NCBI GenBank assembly: GCA_032718565.1 | Contig: JAVGVS010000162.1 | Span: forward strand, 62,001 to 126,000 | DNA from: Distichodus sexfasciatus | Taxonomy: Eukaryota > Chordata > Actinopteri > Characiformes > Distichodontidae | Length of the DNA stretch: 64,000 bases | Reading direction: 5' to 3' | Shown: positions 20,976 through 33,857 of the stretch, in pieces | Layout: every line of letters starts with the position of its first letter | Numbering within the stretch: the stretch's first letter is position 1 | The notes under the pieces: model-generated | What the model saw: only the letters and a program-made list of their open reading frames with translations | Told to the model about the DNA's origin: nothing | Database searches by the model: none | Position numbers and translations under genes: made by a program

Positions 20976-23702
20976 CTTAAATTTTTAGTAGTAAGTAATA
21001 TTATTTATTAAATTAGAGATTTGGAGCTTGGTGTGATGTGACCTACAGCTCTGTGACATTGAAGCTTTCAATACTGCAGCATTTAGCATTCACTGCCCTT
21101 CCCCTTGAGAGTGGCCCTTCTTTCACCACTAAAAACATTTTCATATGAGACACCTGGGTTTGTCCGATCGATCCGTCAACAAGTGGGCTAACACACACAT
21201 TTTGTGTTTGAGTGTCTGTGTGTGTGTGTGTGTGTATGTCTGCAGCAGAGAGGGGTGCTCTTTGAGTGAGGAGCATGAGGTGAATATTGATGTTGAAAGG
21301 GCAGAATGCACAGCGCTTGGCTTTCACAGCGAGGCAGTGAAATGTGGTGGACGCGGCCCCGGCGCCGTTACACACTGAGCAGCCGAGCGAGTGACGGAGA
21401 GAAGGAGAAAGAGAGAGAAGGAGAGAGCTGGCCAGCGCATTTGCCAGATCCCTGTAACGGCGGTAAACGTCACTGAGCTAAGTAGGTCAGGCAGCAGGCT
21501 CCATGGTGAGGCACCGCGGCTTGGGAGAAGATTGTGCTGGTTGTGTGTGTGCGTTTGTGTGTGTGGGCATGTATTTAGTTCATCTTCGGGACCAGATATC
21601 CTCATGAAGATGGAAAAATCTGCCTACTGAGGTTAAGGTTTAGATGTAGGCATAGAATTATATAGCTGAGGCAATGTGCAATCCCTATAAAAAGTCTCTT
21701 AAAAAGACGGTGACACAAAACTGTGCATTTCTATGTAATTACTTTTCCAGTTAGTCACTGGACGGATATGGATTAATAGAGATTAACGCTTGTGAAACAA
21801 GCTTGTGAAAAGTAATATCATAAATGTATTTTGTTTCTGCAATCCGGGAATCACACGTTTGTGCAGTTGGCTAACCGACCCCAATACATCTGACAGGTTT
21901 AGGAGGTCTTCTATGGAAAATGCACCGTGTCAGAATAACTTAACCACACCACGCTTTGCCATCGCAACATTCCACATCCCCTACTGTCTGTCTAGAGAAT
22001 TTTAGGTTTAGAGAACATTCCCTCCTCCAGAGAAAAAAGAGCAAATGAAAGAATTTTAAAGTTATAGAATTTTGTTTTCCAGACCTCCACTTTCTGCATT
22101 ATTAACTAGCACCAGCTCCACTCTGCTCCAGCAAACCTGTTTTTAACAAGATGACATCTGTATCTGGGTCCCTGTTACGCAATTCAACGCGCTTTCAGAT
22201 GATCAGTCGTTCCTGGTGCTTACCGTCGCTAGCCTGCGCGCTATTTTTCGCCCTCTCCTTTTTGTGCAAAGAGATGTTTTAGTTAGCACTGTGGGGAAGA
22301 TTGCGAAATGGATAGATTCACGGTTACACAATACAGACGTGCTTCCGTTATTATCGGGGAGCATGTCTCTGCATTGTTGTTTGTATACTGCAAACGTTCA
22401 AGTCTTGTGTGCAGAAAGAGAAAAAGGATGTGGGATTATGGACAGTGGGAAAAAAAATGGATTCTGGGAATCGGTAAAAATTTAGATGTTAATATTGTGT
22501 ATGAATGATTAGTCCTGTATGACGGGGACAGCAAGACTGTTAGCCTTTCTGAAACACGTTTCCCCAGATTAGGGACTAAACCTTATTGAAGCACCAAAGT
22601 GTCTGGACGGCTGTTGAAACTGGATCTTTGAAATGGATATGTGGAGAGTTATATGTTATGTAACACTTTCAATATGTGCTCTTTTCGTTCTTGTGTTAAG
22701 AGTCCACAGATTCTTAATAATGCCGATGACAAGTAATTAATGTGCAATTAGGCTGTCAGTGGTGATTCCTAATGTCTTTTTGCACCAGTTTTGGCCAGTA
22801 AAAGCAAAAATGAACACTCGCAGACAATTTCATACATGACTTGCCTTGGTAGTGTGTGCATCTATGTAAACATCAGCCAGTTACAGAGAATTCGAGAGAC
22901 ACACACACAGGGTAAGATGGGAAGACGCACACAAGCCTGGTCTAATGCTTATCTGAAAGTTTTGCTTTTTTCTTCTTGACATTTCCATAAAGAAAATTGA
23001 CCTTGATCCCTGACCCAGGGTTAACTGAAGGTCTTTTTTAATGAGATAAACCATCTCTCATCATTAATGGTTTTATAGTGTAATAATTCTCGGTTACATC
23101 ACCATTTTGACTCACTGCCTTAAAATTGGACAAAAAAAAGGACCTGGTAGAGAGGTGCATCCACTGAAATGTCCCTGTGTAAAGGCCGTAGTGGGGGTGG
23201 TCACTGTACCAGCATTTTTAAAAAAAGTTTTTAGCCATGTAGAGGCTTTCTTGATTACACATTTTCTTGTACACTGATTACATTTCTTGATCTCTCAGTA
23301 GAATGAGAGATTTGTGTAATCAAGGATTCATGTAACACTTTAAATTGCACTTCATATTGCATTCAAACATATGTCTAAAGCAGGGTTTTGTTTAGGGTAA
23401 GTCTTTCGTAATGACCTACCTGGACTGGTAATTGTATTGTCGTCCCTTTGTGCTTACTGACAATACATGGTTTCTTATTTCCTGTCCTTGGTGTTACATC
23501 ATCAGTAAGAACAAGTCTATGTCCAGATAAGTCGGTCTGTTGCTAATATGTATCTCCTGAGCCAGTGTCAGATTCAAGTTATAGCTGATTTAGTTTCTCA
23601 ACATATTGCAGAAGAGGTCCAAAAGGAAAATACATAAATACATAAAAACTCAGCCTTAAGGGTATACATTTAGTAAACAGCATTTATCATATAAATAGAC
23701 AG
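20976..23702. other. Intron sequence, no gene recognised
   Basis: (TG)n occurs at about 21214-21237 and again near 21543-21563. No transposon or exon-like pattern was recognised in the rest. Confidence 0.4.
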
Positions 23703-23935
23703 TTGTTGGCGTAAGTTTGGAAGTTGTCACCGTGATCGAATGGTCAACCGGTTCGAATCCCTAAATAAAAGGTCCCACCGAGGTACTCATGAGCAAGGTA
23801 CCGTCCCCAAGCACTGCTATCCGGGTGCTGCCCATGTCAGCTGCCCACTGGGTCAAATGCAGAGGTCACATTTCGTTGTGGTGCACTGTGTGCTGTGCTG
23901 TGGTGCGTTCACAATGACAAATAATCACTCACTTT
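23703..23935 (+). repeat. tRNA-derived SINE (family A)
   Basis: Forward copy with a decayed A box and intact B box GGTTCGAATCC. The body GGTACTCATGAGCAAGGTAC and tail ATAATCACTCACTTT are present. Confidence 0.87.
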
Positions 23936-23936
23936 G

Positions 23937-24110
23937 TTATGCTTCTATCCAAAGCAGTTTCCATATCAAAATTACTGGAGCAACTTGGGTTTAAGGTCTT
24001 TGTCAAGGGGCTCAATGGTTTTAGTTCTGTCTGTGGAATAAAGTTGGACTTGAACCTACTACCACTTGGTGCATACTGTAGGTCAGTACATGACCACTAG
24101 GCCAGCTCCA
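23937..24110 (-). repeat. tRNA-derived SINE (family B), antisense
   Basis: On the minus strand it has the tRNA-like head GAGCTGGCCTAGTGGTCATG and B box GGTTCAAGTCC. The body CCCCTTGACAAAGACC and a decayed tail follow (GGATAGAAGCATAAC). It abuts the family A copy tail to tail. Confidence 0.7.
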
Positions 24111-25541
24111 TCCTAAGCATAGATACAACGCCTTTGCCTGAAATGCAATCACTCATACACACATCCGTACAGAATATTGTGGCACATTACATGATTTGGT
24201 TATTCATTAGGATTCAGTTTTGTTGGGAGATAATGATAAGACACAGTTTCTTCTCGACTAGAAGCTCTGGTAATTTGCCTTATTTTAGAATAATAAAAGA
24301 GCGTAAAAACAAGAAGAATCAAATCGTCAAAAATCTTGAAGGGTAAATACAAATCTGCTCATTTGACTACTATAGTGTTGATGTCTGAATGGATTTTTTT
24401 CTAGGGAACTGTTATATTGATTCTGCAGTTCTTAGTTTTATTGGCCTGTCCCTAGTTGGTTATAAAGAAGGTGATGTAGAAAAATCATTGCACTCATAAA
24501 GATTTTAAGTGTTCAAATTAGCCTGATTGATTCTTATGTTTTAACTTCAGTTTTACACGTGATCAGTATGAGGTTAATGCTAGGTTAGCTACCATTTATT
24601 TCTTTCAGAGGTTGTGCAATAAACATTCAAATAAAATCCAATAAAATTGATATTAAAGAATATCTTATGAATTAGATCCCAGAAGGCAGATTTGGAAACA
24701 GGTAAATTGCATTTTTACTGTATTTACTGGGTAGATTATATACATTGGTTGTGGTGAACACACACTGTAATGATTTTTATGTCTCTGTAACCACACACAC
24801 ACACACACACAATTCTTCACTGCAGTGTCTCCTTTTTCCGTCAAGTCTCATGGGGAGCGCGTCAGGCATTAACTTGTTACAAATGGAGAGTCAGGGCCAT
24901 ACATCAGATCAGTCCTGAAACGCAAACACACACAGCCATGGCGGGCTGCACAAATCTTTCCCAAAGTGTGTGGACCGTGACAGTCAATTGGAGTGTGTGT
25001 GTGTGTGTGTGTGTGCATGTGTGTGTGTGTGTGTGTGTGTTTGCCTCCGATAGGCACGCTGCAGTGCATCATGGTCACACATACTCCGCAGGTACCATCC
25101 ATCAACGCCCCACACACTCACACACAAAAACACAGGCGCCACGCGGTCCTGTAGTGCATCTTCCGTATCCTGACAAGCGAAACTCGCGAGGCACTTGTGA
25201 GCCTGAACTGAAGTGGATTTATCTGCAAATGCCCTCCTGCTATGCGGCCTGGCAGTGGCATTCAGGCGTTTCTACAGGTTTCTCAGCGAGCCTGTTGGAC
25301 CGCCCACAACCTCTGTGCACATCCATATTTACACAAATCATATCCACACAAATCATATCCACACATTCACACTAAATCATATACATCAAAGATAACTGAG
25401 CCTAAACCTGACGTGATTTTATGTAACTGTTGTTCAACGTTTCTAATCAGCATAATCAGAGCACCCACTGCCAGCTAGTGTTTTGGTTGCATAATTGCAG
25501 GGCAATCAATGCAGATATTAACATAACTGCATATACATATA
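24111..25541. other. Intron sequence with CA/TG runs
   Basis: (CA)n at about 24793-24812 and a long (TG)n at 24993-25041. Nothing else was recognised. Confidence 0.4.
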
Positions 25542-26142
25542 CAGTACTGTGCAAAAGTTTTAGGCAGGTGTGAAAAAAATGCTGTAAACAAAGAATGTTT
25601 TCAAAAATGGAAGTGTTAATCATTTATTTTCATCAATCAACGAAATGCAGTGAATGAACAAAAGAGAAATCTAAATCAAATCAATATTTGGTGTGACCAC
25701 CCGTTGCCTTCAAAACAGCATCAATTCTTCTAGGTACACTTGCACACAGTTTTTGAAGGAACTCGGCTGGTAGGTTGTTCCAGACATCTTGGAGAACTAA
25801 CCACAGATCTATAATCCTATAATCCTACAAAATAATATAATGACTACAAAATAATATAATGACTATAATCCTACAAAATAATATAACGACTACAAAATAA
25901 TGTAATGACTATAATCCTACAAAATCCCTGACTTTGTGCAAGTGTACCTATAAGAATTGATGCTGGTTTGAAGGCAAAAAAGGTAGTAACACCAAATATT
26001 GATTTGATTTAGATTTTTCTTTTGTTCACTCACTTTGCATTTTGTAAATTGATAAAAATAAACAATCATTATTTATATTTCTGAAAGCATTCTTTGTTTG
26101 CAGCATTTTTTCACACCTGCCTCAAACTTTTGCACAGTACTG
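25542..26142. mobile_element. Tc1/mariner-like non-autonomous element with about 200-bp TIRs
   Basis: The left end is CAGTACTGTGCAAAAGTTTT. The right end, on the other strand, is CAGTACTGTGCAAAAGTTTG. Inverted similarity continues for about 200 bp, including AATCTAAATCAAATCAATAT and ATTTGGTGT, and CATCAATTCTTCTAGGTACA against CATCAATTCTTATAGGTACA. TA dinucleotides flank it (25540-25541, 26143-26144), the Tc1/mariner target. The centre (25809-25926) is a small tandem array of CTACAAAATAATATAATGA. No transposase frame. Confidence 0.9.
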
Positions 26143-28104
26143 TATATATATATACACATATACACACTGTAATATATATACACACTCCCATAAGCTGTTA
26201 ATATTTTGAAATCGGAGTAAATCTCAATGTGTTTTTATTTTCTGACCCCTGAAATTTTCCTTACAAATTTTCTTCCTCCCATCATGCATCAGGTTGCAGT
26301 GCTTCATTGCTTCTTTATGGCATCATCGAAAGGATCAAGCTTTTCCCTTTTCCGTAGTCAAGGCCCTCTGAACCCTTCTCGCGTTCCGCTTCGCCCGACG
26401 CAAAGCCTTTGAACCGCCGGCTTTTATTTATTCATTTACTTCATTAAATTCACACTGTTTAATTAGGGTTTTATTAGAGCCTGCTTTTTCAAGTGGCGAC
26501 TGAGCTTTGAAAACCATGTGGGGTCTCATCAAATGGCAGCAGCGGCCCCCGAGGCCCGATGTCGTCCATAACGTATGTCACTTCAGTCGTCCATCTACTC
26601 TTTATTAAACGCGGTTTCAACTTTTGCTCCTCCTGCCAAGCGTACGTCTCCACCGCCAATCTTAAATACGGTTATTTGCGCACGTTCTTCATCTTTTCTT
26701 TTGTAATGCCTCATAGCGTAACTAAGATAAAAGCCTTTCTGTCTGTGCTAGACCTTTAAAAGGGACGGATGCAAATTTCCTCACAATACGGCTAAAGAAA
26801 GCCTGCGCTGTCATTTCGGCGTCCTTGGATGGGACACGTTTAATATTCATTGTCTCCGGATGTTTTGATCTTATTTTTGGCGCTTCTTTGATCAGGAATG
26901 TCTCTAAAGATAGAAATAAATTCACAAATCTCTTTCTTTCTTTCTTCCCTCCCCCACCCTTCCGCCAGCCAACTTGCCAAAACATTTACTGTATTTATGG
27001 AGTGACCCTGACCACAAATGAAAATAAATGGGGAAGGAAAAACAAGCCGGCAAGAGTCGTTATTATATCTGCAATTAAGACTAGCGGATTTAACCAGTCC
27101 TAGATTTGCACAGCGTGTATTGGTGTTCACTCTCTCTCTCACACACACACACACTCCAACTAGTGCACATATAGATCACCAGAGAACAGATGTTTGTAGT
27201 GAGATAAGGTCTGGACTGGACCTGATTAGAGCAGCAGTGGATTGTGGGCAGTAGAACATTGTGCGGTGGAATTAGATGTTTACTGATCCTACGATTCTTA
27301 GATTTAAAGCTGCAATCCTTGAAGCCTATAATACCTCTATACCCCCTTTCTTTATGGGAGTATCTAATGATTTATTGCATTGAAACTAAATGAATGAGTT
27401 TCTCCAACCTACCTTTTTTTAGAGAATATAGGAATATTTCTTCTACTAAACACAGCGTTTGTGTTGATATCAGAATTAATTCAACTAAAATCTGAAAATT
27501 TGTTCTTGCTGAAGAAACCACATCTTTCATGTTTTAATAAGATCTCAATTTTTGTCATGTAAAAAAGAAAATTATTACGAGCTATTACTTATTTGCCCTG
27601 GATTTTACATGCATGTGAACAATTTCTCTAATGCACTGCTGTTTGGCGAGAGCTGGACATATGTTCACTGTGTATTTAATGTCATGTCATGACTGAGAGG
27701 GTAGTGCAGGAAGCATTAAGTACTGCAGCTCACTGTTGGAATCTGTCCAGCTTAAGTGTTTTAATCAGACTGACAGCTTCAAGATTACAGCAGTGTAAAA
27801 AAAAAAAACCTGCTCGAAACTGTGGCTAGAGAGCAATTAATTCCTGAGCTGACCTAATAGTCCTTTGAGATTGTGCGTGTTTGTGGGTTTAATGACCACT
27901 GATGGAAGCCCCCACTCTTTGAGAAACCTGGAACCTTGACTTTGCAGACAACAGTAAATATGCCCTTGTGAGGTAAAAATAGTTTTTTGTTCATATTATT
28001 TGTCTGGAAACTCTACTTCGCTTTACATACAAAGATTATTTATGAAGTGCATTCGGCATTTACATACTGTAGACATACTGTAGACATGTGCACTTCCTAC
28101 AGTA
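26143..28104. other. Intron sequence, partly repeat-poor
   Basis: Nothing recognised except (CA)n near 27130-27153. The part 26330-26720 has mixed CpG-containing and homeobox-like AT words (TAATTAGGG) and no repeat signature. It could be regulatory, but that is a guess. Confidence 0.35.
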
Positions 28105-28230
28105 CGCTAGGAGAGTTTTCTGGATGGATGGGGGAGTGAGAAGCAGGGAAGCCGAACTCCAAAGTGACGTAACAAGCCGAGATACATCGACTGTAATCAA
28201 TATTTCACCCACCCCTATCTCCAAATCAAA
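28105..28230 (+). repeat. Fragment of the 10.8-11.4 kb hAT-like family
   Basis: Carries GGAGAGTTTTCTGGATGG, ACTCCAAAGTGACGTA and AACAAGCCGAGATACATCGA. All three occur in the same order on the minus strand of 10.8-11.0 kb. Confidence 0.65.
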
Positions 28231-28431
28231 TACCGAGGGTCGCGGCTTGGAGACATTGTCACATTCTGCGGGACAGTAAGCACGTATCAAGCGTGGCTGC
28301 CTAAGACGGCAAATCGTGTCTGTGAGAAGCAGCTCAGCGGAGATATTGACAGTTGGACCCCGCTCTCCCCTCTTTGGCAGTGTTTGAAGTGACAACAGCA
28401 GTTCATTGTCTGACAAGATAAAGAGCAGACA

Positions 28432-28487
28432 CTCTCTCTCTCTCTCTCTCTCTCTTCCTCCCTCTCTCTCTCTCTCTCTCTCTCTCA
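28432..28487. repeat. (TC)n microsatellite
   Basis: Two long TC runs split by TTCCTCC. A second, shorter tract lies at about 28719-28746. Confidence 0.9.
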
Positions 28488-28768
28488 TTGGCTCTGAGGT
28501 ATAAACAATACAGTTGCCTATGAAGCTGTGTTAGATACTGGCAACAGGAAACAGTGCTGTTTTCCACCAGCCTGGTTTGATGTGATGGCTGCAGCTCATT
28601 CGCCTTTCATGTAGAGACAGGCCCTTTTGTCATTGGGCTCCTGTGGGATGATGGGAGGAAATAGAGAGAGACATCGAGAGCTGGCCAGGAGTAGGAGGAG
28701 ATCATCTTGGCCCTCTCTTGTCTCTCTCTCTCTCTCTCCCTCTCTCTTCTAGTATACATTGTGATTAT

Positions 28769-29290
28769 CTGCAACTCAGACCAGGTATTCCATGCTACGC
28801 TAGCAGGTTTGGACATGGTTAGTACTTGAATGGGAGACCAACTAGAATAACTGGGTTGCTGATGTTGGCGGTGTTGGCTGTGGATCAAAAGGGGCACCAT
28901 CCCGTGGTCTACGTGGATCCCAGTGCACCAAACTGCGCTGTAAGATTTGTGCCGTCATTCGGATGAGTCCTAAAGCCAAGGTCCTGGCTCTCGGAGATCC
29001 TAAAAGGTCCCTGAGCGTCTTTCTAAAGGTGCAGTGGAGGAATCTTGATATCTGGTTAAAAAATGACCCACCATGGGTTTTTTTTAAATCAACCTAACCA
29101 GTTCTCTACGGAATTCTCGCCTGCCTCTTCACCATCTTAGACAATGTGTGCTGAGTGTACTGGTGCAGAACAGTGGCTGGATCAGCTCCAGGTGGTGCTG
29201 CACTTTGGTATTGGTTGAAGTGGGTCTCCATTTTCTCTGCAAGGCATGTTGGGCATCTAGGAATGCGCTGTATAGCACCATTTATGGGTT
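28769..29290 (+). repeat. 5S rRNA-derived SINE (SINE3-like)
   Basis: The head contains CATGGTTAGTACTTGAATGG followed by GAGACC, nearly identical to the 3' control region of vertebrate 5S rRNA, preceded by a decayed GCTAGCAGG part. The body has CATTCGGATGAGTCCTAAAG and CCAAGGTCCTGGCTCTC. The 3' part has GCTGAGTGTACTGGTG and GGCATCTAGGAATGCGCTGT. This order is that of fish SINE3 elements. It is a retroposon, not a 5S gene, since the 5' half of 5S is lost. Confidence 0.8.
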
Positions 29291-29421
29291 TTTCCAAATT
29301 TTAGCAATCCAAGCAGAGTAGTAAAGAGCTAGTAGAGGACCAAGACAAATTTTGCATGGCAACAGATGGGCCACATCCGCTCACTGAACACAGACTAGGT
29401 AGGGCACAAAGATAGCAATAT

Positions 29422-29452
<31 letters not shown>

Positions 29453-31747
29453 ATGAGAGAGACAGAAATAGATTTCTTGGGCATCTTTGTATAGATATAG
29501 ATATTTTTATCTCGGTTGAAACTTGGAAGAATCACCACTCGATGGATTCCTGACGCCAAGGGTTATGACTGCACTGCATGTACATAAATAAGCAGATATC
29601 AACACGCAGTATGCTTTTGCTGTCAATCCATCTAGAAAAGAGGAAGTCTTCCTGCCTCTTGAGAGCTTTAGTCCCAAGGATGTTCTGACATGTTTGATGG
29701 TGGTGTATGAATTATTAAGGTGTTGCATTAGTTGTGTACTCTTTTTGCCTGCCCTTAAAAAGTGGGACTTATGTCAGAGAGTTGACACTGTGGTATGCGC
29801 TCCCAAAGGCATTGATTTTGTATAGTTACTGAAATAAGTATCTAAGAATGTCACAACTCAAGATTAGGGCTCTCATTAGCCATGGGTGTAAATACATCTC
29901 TGAACTCCCTTAAATCCAGCACACATTTAGGTTTTGCTTATAATACATAGTTCAGTTCATCTAGATATTTATGACTTGTCTTTGATCCTGTTTCAAGCAA
30001 ACATTTGGAGAGTTTACAGGGTATCAGAACACCAGCATAAGATGTAAACTTGATGCTTGCTGATTATTGTTGGTTTGACCGTGGCTCAAGGTTTCAAAAC
30101 ACGCATTAAGCTACTTTGACATGGCGGCTCCACAACCATCTTAAATGTTTTGTGTTTATTATTTGCCTTCTGTACCAGTTCATTATGGGACTCTTACATG
30201 GTTCCACCGTCTTCCTTTCGGTATCATAGGCCTTAGCAATTTACCGTTCTATCTACCATGATAGAATGTTGCATAACTTTTCGAAGACTTATCTAGAATG
30301 ACAAACCTGTGTAATAACTAGCTGGCTAATGCTAATTTTTTGCTAGCCATGGTCCTGTCCATTACTTTAGCAAGAAACACTACTGGAAAATTAGCTTAGT
30401 TATCTTGAAGAGTGGTAGCAACCTAGCAAAGCAGATTTGTCTTTGTTCTACATCAACATTTCTCAGTCCCGGTTTATGTACACTCTTGCTCAGCACCAAT
30501 TTGAAGCATGTCCAGCCCCGAGACACCTGATGCAACTCATTATCTCATTAGCAATGTAAGATCAGTGTGCTGGAGCTACAGTAAACAAGGACTGGGGACT
30601 GCTATTCCAGACGAGGCTGCTTGTCAGCCCTAGTTGTCTTCTGTGTGAATAAAAATGAGAAGAAATTTGGTAACTTTCATTGTAATCAATGCACATTCTA
30701 CTTTAAGCCGCCACTAGCCACATTACTGTCTTTTGCAAGCTTTACGGACCATTAACGACCAGAAATGGGTGAACATTACCTTGTATGTGAAGTGTGTCTG
30801 CGAGAGTGAGAGAGAGAATTGGTGTGTAACCAACTACCAGGTGTAGAGTAGAAAAGAGTGGAAAGAAAATGACCACAGTCATAGTGCGCCAATCACTACC
30901 CCCAGTTTTACTTTTGGTTTATAATCGAATGTGTGTGAGAGCTGATGGTATATTATTTTATTTTATCCGTGAGTTTATTATTTCTGTTTTGTCTTTTTCT
31001 GTTCTAAAGTTTTGTGTTATTTGCATTTCTCTCCAGTGGTCAGCACCACCTGTCAAGTCAAGAAAGGTGAGAGACTGCTCTCATGGTGTGTGTGTGTGTG
31101 TGTGTGTATGTAACAGTTGGGTGTGAAGTGTGTGTGTGTGTGCATACTGTGACGTGACGTTTGCTGTTATGTACACTTCATGTCATCTTTAACTTTTTTT
31201 TTTTGTCCTGTTGTGTTTTATCATTTGTATAAGTTCTACTTGTACACTTTGTCTAGTATGTGAACTGGTTGTGTCTGTTCTTATTTTATGTAATGGGGGA
31301 TGCTTTGTGTTTTCTGTTTTGTGTGTTTGAGTGTGGTAAGCCTGTGTGTGTTTGTGCGCTTGTGTGGATGCCTGAGTGTAATGTGGCGGTCCCTGCTGTC
31401 GTCCGACTCCAGTCAGCAGCATGCATAATGCATAACGTTTCAACATCATGCCCTGCTACTAACTCAACGCTGACCAGTGTGTGGGCTCTTGATGGTGAGG
31501 CGGTGGTTATTGCTGGTTAAAAGGTTTTAAAAGGAACGTAACCGGGTTTGCGAAGCTTGTCTGAAATCAGTGAAATCAGCATGAAGAGTTCATCAACATG
31601 GATAAAATGTTTGTAAGTCAATAATTCTACTTTGTGGTCCGCTCAACGTGTTAATGTGCTAATCCTGTCGAAATCACTATTTGAAATGTTGTGACGTGAC
31701 TGTGATGCATGAACAGCATGAGGCGTTTTTCTGATCTTAAACCTAGA
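29291..31747. other. Unique-looking intron sequence
   Basis: (TG)n at about 29423-29448 and 31086-31110. No gene or transposon was recognised. Confidence 0.4.
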
Positions 31748-31896
31748 TGTGGTTGGTGGTCTGGTGGTTAGGATTCTGACCTCTGGAGCAGGAGGTCCTG
31801 GGTTCTGTTACCATCATTAGATTCCTGAGTAAGACCCTTAACTCCAAACTGCTCCAGAGAGACTGTCCATGTAATTAAACAAATTGAAGTCAGTCG
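31748..31896 (+). repeat. tRNA-derived SINE (family B), 5' part
   Basis: The head TTGGTGGTCTGGTGGTTAGG and body CCTGAGTAAGACCCTTAACT run to AATTGAAGTCAGTCG, where similarity stops. The missing tail resumes at 32208. Confidence 0.75.
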
Positions 31897-32207
31897 ATTC
31901 TCAGTTGTCGTGGACAACAAACCCTTAAGATTATTTCCCAGGCATTTTAAATGTGAGGGATAGCCACGTGCAAGTGGTTCACACCTGGGCTCTCACTTTG
32001 ATCCACATATCGCCCAAGGTGACCCTAATGACCAAGTGGACGACCAGTGTCAACGACTACTTTCAAGGTGACAACCCTGTTAGAGGATAAATACCTGGAA
32101 CTCCCCATCATTTTTTTAGAACTGAAGGTGCCTTTCAGATGAGAGGTGAAACATCTTCAAGAATGTTGAAAAGAAGTGCAGTTGCCTTTTCTCTTCAAGC
32201 CTTCAAG
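31897..32207. mobile_element. Unidentified insertion splitting a family B SINE
   Basis: About 310 bp between the SINE body and its tail. It contains ACCTGGAACTCCCCATCATT and CAGATGAGAGGTGAAACATC, wording I associate with a dispersed fish repeat but cannot assign to a family. No clear terminal repeats were seen. Confidence 0.5.
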
Positions 32208-32236
32208 TTGGATAAGAGCGTCTGCTAAATGTAAAC
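32208..32236 (+). repeat. Family B SINE tail (continuation)
   Basis: TTGGATAAGAGCGTCTGCTA followed by AATGTAAA is the standard tail missing from 31748-31896. Confidence 0.7.
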
Positions 32237-33431
32237 CAAGGGATACTTTTCTTTTGAGGTGGATTATTTTAGTCCTTCAAAAAAATGAATGACCACCAAT
32301 GAGATGCTAATGGTCACCATTAAATGCTTAAGAACAGTGACTGTGTGAGAGATTTGATCACTACATCTTACTTAAATGTTGCCTTTAAACTGCTGCATCA
32401 TAATGTCGGTAAGAGATAGCGTCCGACAGCCATGGTGCTTGATGAAAAGCGTGTCACATGGCGCAGCTAATTCTCTGCCGTCAAAAAAGAAGACACCTCC
32501 TGTGTCTAAAAGTTTGCATTTATCCTTGCAGCCCCAACCATGAAATGAACAGTGGCGGATATTTTTAGCAAGGTATTGAGGAAAGGTTTATCGTTGGCAG
32601 GTATTATCTAAAGCTGTTGCATTCTGGGATAGCTGTTACAGGTAAAGCAGCTTCAGTGCTGTATATATAGTTACTGATAACACCTAGAACCGTCTGCCTT
32701 ATCTGTTCCAGCCAGATCCTTACAACAATCCCTCTCTCCTCCCCTCTCTCTTTCTCTCTTTTTCTTTTCCCAGTGCAGAACTTATATGATTATAGCAAGC
32801 TCATAACTGTGGCTAAAAGAGTGTGCCATGGTCCATCAGCTCTCTCCTCCAACACTGTTTCATTATTGTGCTCCGCTCGATAATGGTGTGTGCGGAATGG
32901 AACAATTTTAAAATGCATTCGATCTTTTTAGTCTCAACTGATGGCACAAGTCGCCAGGACACTGAATGCTTATTAGCTCAGTGGCGCGCTGTCACTTTAA
33001 AGTCCTATAAAGTCGCTGCTTGTAATCAAGTCTTAACCAGAATGTCTGATTTTGCCAGGAGCTACTTTTATATTGAGGTAATTCATCTCGGCTGTGTTAG
33101 CTCTAAACTGTAATCCATATTTTGAAGGGCCATCCATGTTATGTATGAATGGGAGTTAGCATGTGTGGCTCTATGACCTGAGCCATGAGCTCAGTTGTGA
33201 GTTATGAGGAATATGTAATATGGTGAGAATTAGATTAATCTTCAGTGGATTCTTAGTTCAACTCTCATTTCTTGCCTTTGGTGGCAATAAACAGATGCAC
33301 ACATTGTACTTTTTGTCATGTATTTGGCTCACCCTTCAGGACATTTCTTGTCAAGATTCAAAACTGATCCAGCGTCAGTTTTAAATCTTGTGTTATTTTC
33401 TTCACCATCTGTGTAATATTGGGATACATAG

Positions 33432-33655
33432 GGCCCGGTCGAGGATTAAGCCTAGTCCTAGACTAGCTTTTAGTTTGAACGGTACATCTCTATGGGCTTA
33501 TTTCCCAGTCGAAGATTGAGTCCTAAAGTAGCTTTAAGTCTGAATGGTAAATCGCCATTGGAACTTAATCCAACACTAGGCTTAATCAATGAACAAGATA
33601 CCAGCCCTGTGAGTACTATAATATAGCCCAAGACTAGGATTAATTCATGAGCAAG
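33432..33655. repeat. Palindromic repeat with AGGATTAAGCCTAGTCCTAG units
   Basis: AGGATTAAGCCTAGTCCTAG near the left and ACACTAGGCTTAATC and AAGACTAGGATTAATTC further right form inverted halves, with a partial second unit (TTTCCCAGTCGAAGATTGAG). Another copy lies at about 38778-38885. It looks like a foldback MITE common in fish. Confidence 0.65.
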
Positions 33656-33804
33656 AAGCCACCTTGAAGATTTGAAGTGTATATTGATAGGCTGAGTGTA
33701 AAATTCTGATATTTAAGGTTGTTTGTCTTGGTCAGTACGATATTTGACTTACTGTGGGACCATATCACGATGATGACGTTCTAGAAGAAATGGCAACCAA
33801 CGTC

Positions 33805-33857
33805 CCTCTTACATTGTCGCTCTGGATAAGAGTGTCTGCTAAATGGCGTAAATGTAT
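33805..33857 (+). repeat. Family B SINE tail fragment
   Basis: TCGCTCTGGATAAGAGTGTC followed by TGCTAAATGGCGTAAATG is the isolated 3' tail of family B. Confidence 0.65.

Noticed and set aside
28769..28860. 5S rRNA gene
   Set aside because: Only the 3' half of 5S is recognisable, and it is fused to a SINE3-like body.
29106..29297. Minus-strand 63-codon frame as a small gene
   Set aside because: It lies entirely in the 3' body of the SINE3-like element in antisense.
31036..31056. RE1 site at GTCAGCACCACCTGTCAAG
   Set aside because: The left half matches, but the right half (GGACAG) is absent, so it is a half-site only.
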